From Enhygromyxa salina (GTDB lineage Bacteria > Myxococcota_A > Polyangia > Nannocystales > Nannocystaceae): DNA of 64,000 nt. Positions 27,896 to 36,991 of the stretch are shown one piece after another (position 1 is the first letter of the stretch; every line of letters begins with the position of its first letter). The notes under the pieces are model-generated. The model was not told the DNA's origin. It made no database searches and was given only the letters and a program-made list of their open reading frames with translations. Both the position numbers and the translations under genes were made by a program. The stretch covers positions 42,624 to 106,623 of the forward strand of contig NZ_PVNK01000207.1 of the NCBI RefSeq assembly GCF_002994615.1, in the 5' to 3' direction.

Positions 27896-29907
27896 ACCTG
27901 GCTGGCTGGGCCCTCGCAGAGCTCGGGGTCGTGTTCGCGGTCGGCAGCGGCGTGATCACGCTGCTCTATCTCCTGCGCATGCGCAGGCGCCAGGTCGTCG
28001 TGCCCTTCGCCGCGCTGTGGGATCAGGTCACGCGCGAGAGCGAGAGCCGTCGGCTGTGGCGCAAGCTCCGGCGCCTGTTCTCGTGGCTGGTCCAGCTGCT
28101 GTTGCTCGCGCTCGTGTGTCTGGCGCTCGGCGATCCCCGGCCCGAGGTCTGGCTGCGCGATCCGGCGACCACCGCGATCGTGATCGACACCTCGGCGAGC
28201 ATGGCCGCGGCCGCCGACGAAGACGGCAACACCCGGCTCACGCTCGCGCTCGAGCGCGCCCGGGCCGAGGTCGAGGCCCTCGGCCCGGCCGACCACGCGC
28301 TGATCATCGCCGCTGGCAGCGAGGTCTCGGTCCCGGCCCCGATCACCGGAGAGGCCGGCACGCTGCTGCGCGCGCTCGAAGAGGACGTCGCGGCCGGCCC
28401 CGGCGAGGCCGATCTGTCCCGCGCCCTGCTCCTCGCCCGCAACGCGCTCTCGGGCCGCTCGAGCCCCCGGATCCTGGTCTTGACCGACGGCGCCCTCGAC
28501 GGGCCCGCGCTCGACGCCGTCGGCCGCTGCACCGCGCGCGGCCAGCTCGAGGGCGAGGCCCGCTGCGAGGTGTTCGAGATCGGGGCCGAGCACGAGGTCG
28601 GCAACGTCGCGATCACGGCCTTCGCCGCGCGCCGCTACCCGTCCAACCACGACAAGGTCGAGGTCCTCGTCGAGGTCCAGAACCTCGGCGAGCAGCCCGC
28701 GCGCTTCGAGCTGCGCGTGACCGCCGACGGGCTCCCGGTCGGCGGCAAGCAGCTCGAGCTCGCCCCCGGCGCCCGCGCGCGCGAGGTCCTGCCCAAGCTC
28801 GAGGCCGCGCGCGAGCGCCTCGTCGCCGAGCTCATCGCGCTGCCCAACGACCGCGAGTCTGCCGAGTCCCTCGGCCCCAAGATCGACGATCGCGCCTACG
28901 CCGTGATCCCGCCCCTCGACCCGATGGAGGTCGTGCTCGTCACCGACGGCACCAACTTGTTCCTCGAGGCCGCGCTGCTGACCCTCGACGACTACGTCCG
29001 GCTCACGACCTTGACCCCGAGCGAGGGCGATCCGTCCAACCCGGCGATCGAGACGGCCAACGTCGTGTTCTACGACATCGCCGACAACCCGCTGCCCGAC
29101 CCGCTGCCCGACACCAACCTCGTCATCTTCGATCCCCACCGCCTCGACAAGACGCCGGTCCCGGTCGCCAAGCTCAAAGACCTGGTCAGCCCGCGCCTGT
29201 CCGAGCAAAAGAAGGATCACCCGCTGCTCGAGGGCGTCGTGTTCAAAGACGTGAACATGCACAGCGGCGACAGCTTCGACATCGACCCCGGCGACGTCGC
29301 GCTGGTCAGCCACCTCGGCGATCCGATCGTCGTGCTCCGCGAGGCCGAGCACGGGATGCTGCTGATCGGCTTTGATCTGCGCAGCTCCGACCTGCCCTTG
29401 CGCACGGCCTTCCCGCTGCTCGTCGCCAACGCCGTCGACTACTTCGGCATGCGCGAGGCCGGCTTCGTCGCCGCGATCCCGATCGGGGCCAGCCGCGACC
29501 TCGCGCTCGCAGACTTCGGCGTCCCGGGCATGGACGTCTCGCTGCTCGAGGTCACGCCGCCGGACCTCGACCCCGACGACGACGAGGCGCCCGAGCCCCA
29601 GCGGGTCCGCGCCCAGGACGGCCGGTTCCGGATGCGCGCGCTGATCCCGGGGGTCTACACGATCGCCGTCCAAGACGGCGACGCCGAGGGCTCGGTCGTC
29701 GAGGTCGCCGTCAACCAGGCCAACGCCGCGGCCTCCAACCTCGAGTCGCGCCTCGACGAGGCCACGGTGCCCGAGGCCAGCCGGGCCGGCGAGCCTCCCG
29801 ACCCGGCGCCGCTGTCCGAGGGCCCGCTGTGGACGCTGATCATGCTGATCGCGGTCACCCTGATCGCTATCGAGTGGGCGACCTACCACCGAAGGAAGAC
29901 CGTATGA
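27892..29907 (+). CDS. BatA-type membrane protein with von Willebrand A domain
   Basis: A 671-residue inner-membrane protein. Two N-terminal transmembrane helices flank the RMRRRQVVVPFAALW segment typical of BatA N-termini. A von Willebrand A domain follows with metal site DTSAS (about residue 100) and TDGA. A large beta-rich region then leads to a C-terminal transmembrane helix near residue 650 with an RRK tail. ATG 27892 overlaps the previous stop and the stop overlaps the next start. BatA-like proteins belong to MoxR modules implicated in envelope stress or aerotolerance. Confidence 0.88.
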   Translation: MNLAGWALAELGVVFAVGSGVITLLYLLRMRRRQVVVPFAALWDQVTRESESRRLWRKLRRLFSWLVQLLLLALVCLALGDPRPEVWLRDPATTAIVIDTSASMAAAADEDGNTRLTLALERARAEVEALGPADHALIIAAGSEVSVPAPITGEAGTLLRALEEDVAAGPGEADLSRALLLARNALSGRSSPRILVLTDGALDGPALDAVGRCTARGQLEGEARCEVFEIGAEHEVGNVAITAFAARRYPSNHDKVEVLVEVQNLGEQPARFELRVTADGLPVGGKQLELAPGARAREVLPKLEAARERLVAELIALPNDRESAESLGPKIDDRAYAVIPPLDPMEVVLVTDGTNLFLEAALLTLDDYVRLTTLTPSEGDPSNPAIETANVVFYDIADNPLPDPLPDTNLVIFDPHRLDKTPVPVAKLKDLVSPRLSEQKKDHPLLEGVVFKDVNMHSGDSFDIDPGDVALVSHLGDPIVVLREAEHGMLLIGFDLRSSDLPLRTAFPLLVANAVDYFGMREAGFVAAIPIGASRDLALADFGVPGMDVSLLEVTPPDLDPDDDEAPEPQRVRAQDGRFRMRALIPGVYTIAVQDGDAEGSVVEVAVNQANAAASNLESRLDEATVPEASRAGEPPDPAPLSEGPLWTLIMLIAVTLIAIEWATYHRRKTV

Positions 29908-32900
29908 GCGACTCGGACAAGCCAGCCGCTCCCGGGGCGGGGTCGGGCACGACCAAGCCGACGCCGCAGCCGAGCGGGATCCTGCCGATCTCACCGGGCG
30001 CCGCCGCCTCGATGAGCGCCGGGGCCAAGCCGCTGCGCGATCGGCCCGGCAAGCAGCGAAAGCGCCGCCCGGTTCGGACCAAGGTCGGCAAGAAGACCAA
30101 CGAGCTCCTGCGTCACCCGCTCGCGCTGCCGATGATCGCGCTGCTCGCCGGGCTGCTCGCGGCCCGCGTGCTGCTCGGGGTCATCCCGCTGCGTGGCGCG
30201 CTCGAGCTCGACCTGCCCATGCAGCTGGCTGCATGGCTCAGCGAGTCCGGCGACAACCGCCTCGTCATCGCGCGGCCCCACGCCCTGTGGCTGATGCCGA
30301 CCGTGGTGTTGCCCTTCTTGATCGTCATGGCCACGCGCACGCTGGTCGACGTGCGCCCGTTTCAGGTCGTGCTCCAGGTCCTGGTCCGGCTCCTGGTGCT
30401 CATGGCGATCGCCCTGGGCCTGAGCCAGCCGAGCCTCCAGTCGCCGATCCGCGGCAAGACCGTGGTCTTCGTGGTCGACACCTCCGAGAGCATCGACGCC
30501 GAGCAGCTCGCGGGCGCCGAGCAGCTCGTGCGCCAGGCCATGACCCTGGCCGACGACGAGGAGGCCGCGGGCGTCGAGCGCGAAGATCGAACGCGGGTCC
30601 GGCTCGTGACCTACGCCGGTCGGGCCAACGTGATCGAGCTCGGGCCGAACCTCAACCCCGACGACCTCCGCATCGGGCGTGATCCCGACAACGCCCTGGC
30701 CTCGGATCACGCCTCGGCCATGCGCCTGGCCGAGGCGCTGCTCGACCCGGACACCGAGGGCCGGGTCGTCCTGGTCACCGACGCGACCGGGGATCTGTCC
30801 GAGCGCGAGGGCCTCGGCCAGGCGATCTTCGACCTCGAGGATCGCGGCGTCGCCGTCCACACGCGCAGCTTCCCGGCCACGGTCCGCGGCGACGTGCTGA
30901 TCGAGGCCGTGCACCTGCCCAAGGAGCTGCGGGTCTCGCAGAGCTTCGAGGTTGCGATCGACATCGTCGCAACCAAGGCCGGCAAGGTCCGCCTGAGCCT
31001 CGACAAGGACGGCAAGCCCAACGCGATGGATCCGAGCCGCGACATCGAGCTGCGCCCGGGTCGTCAGCAGATCAAGATGGCCGCGCGGGTCACCGAGCCC
31101 GGCCCGGTCCTGTTCGAGGCCCGCCTCGACACCGCCGAGATCGCCAAGGAAGACAACCGCAGCGAGATCAACGACAAGGCCGCCGTCGTCGGTGAGGTCG
31201 TCGGCCGCCCGCGGGTGCTGCTGGTCAGCGCCGACGCCTCGGCCGCGCTCTCGCGCGCGCTCGGCTCAAACCACCTCTCGGTCGACACGGTCGCGCCCAA
31301 CGGGCTCCCGGCCGGCGCCGAGGGCCTGCGCAAGTACGACCTCGTGGTCTTCCACGACATCCCCTCGCGCTGGATCACCCCCGAGCAGGAGGCCGGCGTC
31401 GTCCGCTACGTCAAGGACGCGGGCGGTGGCTTCATCATGATCGGCGGCGAGAACAGCTTCGGCGTCGGGGGCTGGGGCGGCAGCACGATCGAGGAGGTCC
31501 TCCCGGTCCGCTTCTCCGGCGAGCGCCAGCGCGAGCAGCCGACCCTCGCCCTGGTCCTGGTCATCGACAAGTCGGGCTCGATGTCGAGCGAAGACCGCCT
31601 CGACCTGGTCAAGGAGGCCGCGCGGGCCACGGCCCGGGCCCTCGATCCCCACGACGAGATCGGCGTGGTCGCGTTCGACTCGGCCCCGCAGGTGCTGGTC
31701 CGGCTGCAGTCGGCGTCCAACCGTTTGCGCATCTCCTCGTCGATCAGCCGCCTGAGCGCGGGCGGTGGGACCAACGCGATGCCGGCCCTGCGCGAGGCCT
31801 ACCTCCAGCTCGCCGGGTCCAAGGCCCTGGTCAAGCACGTGATCTTGCTGTCCGACGGCGAGTCCCCCGAAAATGGGATCAGCGCGCTGCTCGGCGACAT
31901 GCGCGAGGCCGACATCACGGTCTCCTCGGTCGGCGTCGGCGCCGGGGCCGGCAAGGACTTCCTCGTCCGCGTGGCCGAGCGCGGTCACGGCCGCTACTTC
32001 TTCTCCGAAGACGGGACCGACGTCCCGCGGATCTTCTCGCGCGAGGCTCGCGAGGTGAAGCGCAACGCGCTGGTCGAGCGCAACCTCTACCCGCGCGTGG
32101 CCAAGCCCGTGCAGATGCTTCGCGGGATCAACTTCGACACCGCGCCAGGTCTGCGCGGGATCGTGCCGGTCAAGCCCAAGGCCCAGTCTGAGGTCATCCT
32201 CCGCACCCACTTCGGCGATCCGCTGCTGGTCCGCTCGCGCCGCGGGCTCGGGCGCGTGGCCGCGTTCGCGAGTGACGCCCAGCCACGCTGGGCCGTCAAC
32301 TGGATCGGCTGGAGCGGGTTCCCGCGCCTGTGGTCGCAGCTGGCCCGCGACACCATGCGCCAGGGCGCCGGGATGATGGGCGGGGCCAAGATCAAGGTCA
32401 GCCCCGCCGCCGACCCGGGTGCCTGGCGCGTCGTCGTCGACGTCGAGTCGCCCGAGGGCTTCGCCAACGATCTGTCCGGCGCCGTCGAGGTCATCGATCC
32501 CTCGATCCCGGAGGAGAAGGGCGAGGACGGCGAGCTGCTCGACAACGGTCGGGTCCGCGAGGTCTCGCTCGAGCTCTCGGCCCCGGGTCGCTACGAGGCC
32601 GTGGTCCGCGACATCGAGGCCGGCCAGCGTCTGCTCGAGGCTCGGCTGTTCGACGACAGCCAAAACCCGCCGCGGCTCGCGGCCGAGGCGATCTCCCACG
32701 TCAGCGTGCCCTATCCGGCCGAGCTCTCGCCCCAGACCCTCGAGCCCAACGCCGAGTGGCTCGCGGGCCTCGTCGAGCGCGGGACCACCAGCGGGCCGGT
32801 CGACGAGGTCGTGACGACCCCGGGTGACGCCAACGGTCGGACCCGGACCAAGCCGCTGTGGCCCCTGGTCCTGGTCTGGCTCCTGCTCCCGCTCCTGGTC

Positions 32901-32954
32901 CTGGATCTGCTGCTGCGTCGTGTCAGTCTTGGAGTCCGCAAGGTCAGCGTCTGA
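29904..32954 (+). CDS. membrane protein with two von Willebrand A domains and a glutamine-amidotransferase-like domain
   Basis: A 1016-residue protein. A basic, Pro-rich cytoplasmic N-terminus (about 85 residues) precedes three transmembrane helices. The first von Willebrand A-like domain begins near residue 190 (VVDTSESID). A class-I glutamine-amidotransferase-like region around residues 430-530 (VFHDIPSRW, GGGFIMIGGENSFG) lacks an obvious catalytic Cys. The second, canonical von Willebrand domain starts near residue 554 (VIDKSGSMS, LLSDGES). A C-terminal transmembrane helix (WPLVLVWLLLPLLVLDLLL) ends the protein. The start overlaps the preceding stop as ATGA. This large architecture is typical of the terminal membrane component of MoxR/Bat operons in proteobacteria. 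Confidence 0.9.
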   Translation: MSDSDKPAAPGAGSGTTKPTPQPSGILPISPGAAASMSAGAKPLRDRPGKQRKRRPVRTKVGKKTNELLRHPLALPMIALLAGLLAARVLLGVIPLRGALELDLPMQLAAWLSESGDNRLVIARPHALWLMPTVVLPFLIVMATRTLVDVRPFQVVLQVLVRLLVLMAIALGLSQPSLQSPIRGKTVVFVVDTSESIDAEQLAGAEQLVRQAMTLADDEEAAGVEREDRTRVRLVTYAGRANVIELGPNLNPDDLRIGRDPDNALASDHASAMRLAEALLDPDTEGRVVLVTDATGDLSEREGLGQAIFDLEDRGVAVHTRSFPATVRGDVLIEAVHLPKELRVSQSFEVAIDIVATKAGKVRLSLDKDGKPNAMDPSRDIELRPGRQQIKMAARVTEPGPVLFEARLDTAEIAKEDNRSEINDKAAVVGEVVGRPRVLLVSADASAALSRALGSNHLSVDTVAPNGLPAGAEGLRKYDLVVFHDIPSRWITPEQEAGVVRYVKDAGGGFIMIGGENSFGVGGWGGSTIEEVLPVRFSGERQREQPTLALVLVIDKSGSMSSEDRLDLVKEAARATARALDPHDEIGVVAFDSAPQVLVRLQSASNRLRISSSISRLSAGGGTNAMPALREAYLQLAGSKALVKHVILLSDGESPENGISALLGDMREADITVSSVGVGAGAGKDFLVRVAERGHGRYFFSEDGTDVPRIFSREAREVKRNALVERNLYPRVAKPVQMLRGINFDTAPGLRGIVPVKPKAQSEVILRTHFGDPLLVRSRRGLGRVAAFASDAQPRWAVNWIGWSGFPRLWSQLARDTMRQGAGMMGGAKIKVSPAADPGAWRVVVDVESPEGFANDLSGAVEVIDPSIPEEKGEDGELLDNGRVREVSLELSAPGRYEAVVRDIEAGQRLLEARLFDDSQNPPRLAAEAISHVSVPYPAELSPQTLEPNAEWLAGLVERGTTSGPVDEVVTTPGDANGRTRTKPLWPLVLVWLLLPLLVLDLLLRRVSLGVRKVSV

Positions 32955-32969
32955 CCGAGCCGGCTTCCG

Positions 32970-33614
32970 ATGGTCCGCCGATCCCCACAACCTCCGAGCT
33001 CGTTTGTGTTTGGGCTCGCGTTGGTGAGCGTGCTCGCCTGCACCAAGCGCGAGGCGCCGCTGACGGATCCGGACCCGCGATCGAGCCAGCGACCGAGTGA
33101 CATCGGCACCACAGCTAAAGATGACTCTCCGGTCGTCGACGCCGAGCTCGAGCGAATCTGCGTTCACAGCTACGAAGTCCTGATCGTGGCCACGGGTATG
33201 GCCTCGGCCGGTGTTCGTCGCGACTTTGTGGCTAGCTGCGTCGCTGGAGCTCAGACCAAGCGCGAGGCGCTCGGTGAGCTCGCTTGGGCCGAGCGTGTGG
33301 GCTGCATCCTCGCGGGTGAGACCGCGGACGACCTTGGCCGCTGCGACGGTCGTGAGCCGCCATCTGCGCGCGAGCCTGCTGTGTCGCCGGGCAGGGGGGT
33401 CGCTTACGCGGCCGTCTGTGAGCACATCATCACGACCATGGAGGAAGAGTTTGGGGCTGCTTTGATCCCCGCTGGCGAGCGCCCCAAGTTCCTCGAGACC
33501 TGCGCCGAGCAGCTCGAGCAAGAGGCCAAAGACAACCCGCAAGAGTCTGAACGGCAGGCCCGCTGCATGCTCGAGGCCACCTCGTTCTCGGATTTCGAGC
33601 GCTGCGCGAACTGA
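32970..33614 (+). CDS. hypothetical lipoprotein
   Basis: A 214-residue protein with a signal peptide whose lipobox is VLACTK (about residue 24), a polar linker, and a helical Cys-containing domain with two similar halves (each with a VC...SYE/HII segment and a CVAGA/CAEQL segment). The halves look like an internal duplication of a ~70-residue Cys-paired unit. It starts 15 bases after the von Willebrand gene and may be the end of that operon, although codon usage is slightly less GC-biased. No known function. Confidence 0.72.
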   Translation: MVRRSPQPPSSFVFGLALVSVLACTKREAPLTDPDPRSSQRPSDIGTTAKDDSPVVDAELERICVHSYEVLIVATGMASAGVRRDFVASCVAGAQTKREALGELAWAERVGCILAGETADDLGRCDGREPPSAREPAVSPGRGVAYAAVCEHIITTMEEEFGAALIPAGERPKFLETCAEQLEQEAKDNPQESERQARCMLEATSFSDFERCAN

Positions 33615-33691
33615 ACGACGCTCGCGTTGAACTCTAGACCGGCGCTTGGGGAATGCTTGGCGCCTTTGACGACAGTGTTACACTCAATGAC

Positions 33692-34486
33692 ATGCTCGCT
33701 TCTTGGGTCCTGTGCTGCGTGCTCGTCGCGGCGCCGCCGGCCGGCGCCGAAGACTTGGCCAGCGCCGAGGCTCAGGTCCTGTTCCAGGATGCGCAGGCCA
33801 AGTACGAGACCCACGACTACGCGGGCGCGATCGAGCTGTTCACGGCTGCCTATGCCCGCGCCCACGACATCGAGGACGGCGAGGTGCGGGATCAGGCCCT
33901 CGGCCGGCTGAGCTTCAACCTCGCTCAGACCCACGTGTTGGCCTACGACATCGACCTCGAGCCCCAGCATTTCGTCGTCGCCCGCAAGCTGCTCGCCGAC
34001 TACCGCGGCTACGAGCGCGCCCTCGGCCGTGATCCCGACGTGGACACCGACGTGATCCGGCTCGAGAACGAGCTCGCCGAGCGCGAGCGCATCGAGGCCG
34101 AGGCCGAGGCCGAGGCCGCGGCCGAGGCCGAGCCGGGCGAGGTCGCGCTCCCGGTCGCGGACACCTCCGTCCGCGATCGTCGACGCCGACGCGTGGGCAT
34201 CGCGTTGGTCTCGCTGGCCGCGCCTTTCGGCGGTCTCGCGGTCGCGGGCGCGGTGATCGGCACGGGCGCCAAGTCCGAATTCGAGGAGGGCACCACCGGC
34301 GACCTGCGCCTGGCTGCAACGTCTCGGGGTCGGACCGGCGACATCCTGCTCGGGGTCGGCGTGGGCTTGGCCGTGATCTCGGCCGCGACTGGCGCGACCT
34401 TGCTTGGCCTGTCGTTTCAGTCCGAGCGTGGACACGTCGCCGTGCGCGCCACGCCGGGTGGCCTCGTGATCGGAGGCGCATTTTGA
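33692..34486 (+). CDS. membrane protein with TPR-like helices, predicted secreted
   Basis: A 264-residue protein. ATG 33692 gives a clear signal peptide (LASWVLCCVLVAAPPAGAED). The mature N-terminal half is helical with tetratricopeptide-like spacing (ALFQDAQAKYETHDYAGAIELFTAAY type segments). A Glu/Ala run (EAEAEAEAAAEAEPGE) follows, and the C-terminal third has two hydrophobic Gly/Ala-rich helices consistent with membrane anchoring. This plan (signal, TPR-like repeats, acidic spacer, two helices) recurs in myxobacterial proteins of unknown role. The stop overlaps the TTG start of the next gene, so the two are co-translated. Confidence 0.75.
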   Translation: MLASWVLCCVLVAAPPAGAEDLASAEAQVLFQDAQAKYETHDYAGAIELFTAAYARAHDIEDGEVRDQALGRLSFNLAQTHVLAYDIDLEPQHFVVARKLLADYRGYERALGRDPDVDTDVIRLENELAERERIEAEAEAEAAAEAEPGEVALPVADTSVRDRRRRRVGIALVSLAAPFGGLAVAGAVIGTGAKSEFEEGTTGDLRLAATSRGRTGDILLGVGVGLAVISAATGATLLGLSFQSERGHVAVRATPGGLVIGGAF

Positions 34487-35151
34487 GCTTCGCGCCCGAT
34501 GTTCGGTGGCGCCGATGGCTCGGAGTCCTGGGGCTCGGAGCGCTCGCGGGCTGCTTCGGCAACCCCGAGACGCTCGGGTTGCCGTGTGTCGAGGACGCCG
34601 CGTGTTTCGACGGTCAGGTCTGCGGGCCGCAGGGCATGTGTGTCGAGGCTTCAGACGTGATCGGCAACGGCACCGGCGACGGCGACGGTGGGGACGGTGA
34701 CACCGGGAACGGAGACGGGAACACCGAGGACGGGGAGGGAGGCGGCGATACCGGAAACGGGGGCGAAGACGGCGACGGAGACGGCGATGCCGGTGATGTC
34801 GGTGATGGAGATGGAGACGGAGACGGAGATGGAGATGGAGATGGAGATGGCGACCCCGGAGACGGCGACACCGGAGACGGGGACGACGGGGACGACGGGG
34901 ACGAGGGCGACACTGGCGACCCCGTGTGTGGCAATGGGACGCGCGAAGGCAGCGAGGTCTGCGACGGCGCGGATCTCAACGGCAGCACCTGCGCCGACTT
35001 TGGCTACGGCGGCGGCGTGCTGGTCTGCGAAAATTGCGAGCTCAACACCACCGGCTGCTGCCTGAGCGCGGGCCAGAACTGCGAGCTCAACACTCAGTGC
35101 TGCAACCCGATGAGCTGCCTGGGCCTGCCCAACCTGCTCAAGTGCGGCTGA
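34483..35151 (+). CDS. lipoprotein with acidic tether and Cys-rich C-terminal domain
   Basis: A 222-residue lipoprotein starting with TTG at 34483, supported by GGAGG six bases upstream and overlap with the preceding TGA (TTGA). The signal peptide ends in ALAGCFG. A small Cys-paired module, then about 90 residues of almost pure Gly/Asp/Glu with (GDGDGDGD)-type repeats, then a CGNGTREGSEVCDG module, well known in myxobacterial surface proteins, and a final Cys-rich knot (CCLSAGQNC, QCC) form the mature protein. Likely displayed on the cell surface. It faces the phosphoacceptor gene whose stop is at 35167. Confidence 0.82.
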   Translation: MSFAPDVRWRRWLGVLGLGALAGCFGNPETLGLPCVEDAACFDGQVCGPQGMCVEASDVIGNGTGDGDGGDGDTGNGDGNTEDGEGGGDTGNGGEDGDGDGDAGDVGDGDGDGDGDGDGDGDGDPGDGDTGDGDDGDDGDEGDTGDPVCGNGTREGSEVCDGADLNGSTCADFGYGGGVLVCENCELNTTGCCLSAGQNCELNTQCCNPMSCLGLPNLLKCG

Positions 35152-35166
35152 CTCGGGCTCTTCCGC

Positions 35167-35481
35167 TCATCGGGGCGCACCGCGATCGGGGTCGTCGTCA
35201 TCGGGATCCGCGGCGTCGCGGGCGGACAACTCGTGACCGATCTGCGCCGCGCCGTCGAGGACCTCGTGGACTCGGGAGATGGTCTCCTTGAGCCCGTCGA
35301 GCACATCTTGCAGTTCGTCGCTCGGTGCTTGGATGTGACGCCGAAGCAGGGCGAGCTGCAGACCCAAGGGGTTGATCGCGTTGCGTATCTCATGCGCGAG
35401 AAGGCGCACCACCATGCCGACCGCTTGATCGTCGGCGTTGCGCGCGAGCGCCTCCAGCCGTTGATGCCTTGCACCATTCAC
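35167..35481 (-). CDS. small protein with histidine-kinase phosphoacceptor domain only
   Basis: A frame of about 104 codons containing LLAHEIRNAINPLGLQLALL at about residues 27-46, which matches the H-box/dimerisation helix of sensor kinases. The candidate phosphorylated His is residue 30. A second helix (DELQDVLDGLKETISRVHEVLDGA) follows, and then only an Asp-rich tail, so the ATP-binding domain is missing. The start is uncertain: GTG 35481 is used, though the frame is open further upstream as an antisense shadow of the kinase gene. It could be a phosphotransfer protein, a decoy, or the remnant of a larger kinase. The divergent neighbour at 35605 carries a receiver domain that could be its partner. 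Confidence 0.5.
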   Translation of the reverse strand: MNGARHQRLEALARNADDQAVGMVVRLLAHEIRNAINPLGLQLALLRRHIQAPSDELQDVLDGLKETISRVHEVLDGAAQIGHELSARDAADPDDDDPDRGAPR

Positions 35482-35604
35482 CAGGCATACGATAGGCGCA
35501 TTACAAGATCCGCGATACGCAACTTCGCCGGTACCCGGCCCAGCGCGTCCGCACTTTTTGCCGCCGACCGCGGGCTCATATCTCGTGTAATTGAGCGAGC
35601 CGCG
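35482..35604. promoter_or_regulatory. divergent promoter region between phosphoacceptor and kinase genes
   Basis: The 123-bp gap is visibly lower in GC than its surroundings, including ATACGATAGGCGCATTACA and a TTTTT run, as expected for two divergent promoters. No sigma-factor consensus could be assigned. Confidence 0.35.
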
Positions 35605-36975
35605 ATGGGCGAGGGAGTCGATGAAAGCGAGGCGGAGCTGGGCTTCGACAGTTCGTGCGAGGCGCCGGAGCAGGTCGCGCGCGAGGTCACCAAGCCGGTC
35701 TCGATTGACGAGGTGCTGACGCGCACCGGCGACCTCACGCATTGCAGCTGGATCCCCACTGGCACGCTGATTCAGGGCTGTTATCGCGTTCTTGGCCAAC
35801 TCGGCGAGGGCGGGATGGGCCTCGTCCTCCACGGCGTCGACGAGAAGCTCGAGCGCGAAGTCGCGATCAAATTCATTCACCCCAAGCACGTCGCCACGCG
35901 CGACTTGCGCGATCTTTTTGTCAAAGAGGCGCGAGCCACGGCGCGAGCCCGGCACCCGAACCTGGTCGAGATTCACGCCTTCGGCGAGTATCAGGGATCG
36001 CCCTACTTCGTCATGGAGTACATCAAGGGCACGCGGCTCGACGCGTGGGTCGCCGACCATCCCTGCGGGCGGGTGTCCCTCGATGAGGCGCTCGGGGTGC
36101 TCGACCAGTTGTGCCGGGGCGTCGCGGCGCTACATGCGGCGGGCGCCGTCCACCGCGATCTCAAGCCCGGAAACATCCTGATCGGCCCAGGTTTTCGCGT
36201 GATCCTGACGGACATGGGCCTCGCCGCCAACCTCAGCGAGCGGGCCAAGGGCAGCGAGGCGCTGGCCGGGACGCCAGCCTACATCGCCCCCGAGGTCGCA
36301 ACTCAAGAGCGGGTCCCGAGCCGCTACGCGCACTCGGCCGACGTCTACGCCCTCGGCGTCATCGCCTACGAGCTGCTCACGGGCCGGTTGCCCTTCCAGG
36401 CCAAGAACGCGACCGCGTTGATGGAGGCCCACGCCTATCAGACCGCGCCCGTGCCGAGCGAGGTCGCGCCCGAGCTGCCGGTCGTGTTTGACGTCGTGCT
36501 CAAGCGCGCGCTGGCCAAGAACCCGGCGCAGCGCATCGAGTCGGCCGACGCGCTGCGCAAGGCCCTGGCGATCGCGCGTGAGAGCCTGTTGAAGCCGTGC
36601 GAGCCGATGCGGATCCTGATCGCCGACGACGATCCATCTTGCCTGCGCTGGACCGCGAAATTCGTCAACACCTCGTTTCCCAACGTCACGCTCGACCTCG
36701 TGCCCGACGGGGCAGCCGCGCTCGAGCACGCGCTGCGCAACCCGCCGGCGATCGCGATCATCGATCTAAACATGCCCGGGCTCAACGGGGTCCAGCTGAC
36801 CGCGGCGCTCAAGGCCAACGAGTGCACCCGCGAGGTGCCGATCGTGGTCGTGACTGGCGTCGGCGGAGCGACGGACTGGCGGATCCTGCATCAACTCGGG
36901 GCCTCCGGGTTCCTGGTCAAGCCCGTCGACCCCGAGGCCCTCAACGCAATTGTCCGCCGACTGATCGGCCACTAA
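35605..36975 (+). CDS. Ser/Thr protein kinase fused to a response-regulator receiver domain
   Basis: A 456-residue cytoplasmic protein. A short acidic N-terminus precedes a Hanks-type kinase domain (about residues 57-325) with the Gly loop LGEGGMG (about 67), VAIKF lysine, HRDLKPGN catalytic loop and AYIAPE segment. The DFG motif reads DMG. Residues 334-456 form a receiver domain with the acidic pair ADDD, phosphoacceptor Asp387 in IIDLNMPG, a conserved Thr (VVVTG) and Lys439 (LVKP), so it should be phosphorylatable. Coupling a Ser/Thr kinase to a two-component receiver links two signalling chemistries. ATG 35605 fits the point where the frame becomes protein-like. The divergent gene at 35481 may supply the phosphoryl group. 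Confidence 0.88.
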   Translation: MGEGVDESEAELGFDSSCEAPEQVAREVTKPVSIDEVLTRTGDLTHCSWIPTGTLIQGCYRVLGQLGEGGMGLVLHGVDEKLEREVAIKFIHPKHVATRDLRDLFVKEARATARARHPNLVEIHAFGEYQGSPYFVMEYIKGTRLDAWVADHPCGRVSLDEALGVLDQLCRGVAALHAAGAVHRDLKPGNILIGPGFRVILTDMGLAANLSERAKGSEALAGTPAYIAPEVATQERVPSRYAHSADVYALGVIAYELLTGRLPFQAKNATALMEAHAYQTAPVPSEVAPELPVVFDVVLKRALAKNPAQRIESADALRKALAIARESLLKPCEPMRILIADDDPSCLRWTAKFVNTSFPNVTLDLVPDGAAALEHALRNPPAIAIIDLNMPGLNGVQLTAALKANECTREVPIVVVTGVGGATDWRILHQLGASGFLVKPVDPEALNAIVRRLIGH

Positions 36976-36991
36976 CCCCAAACCAGTCCCC

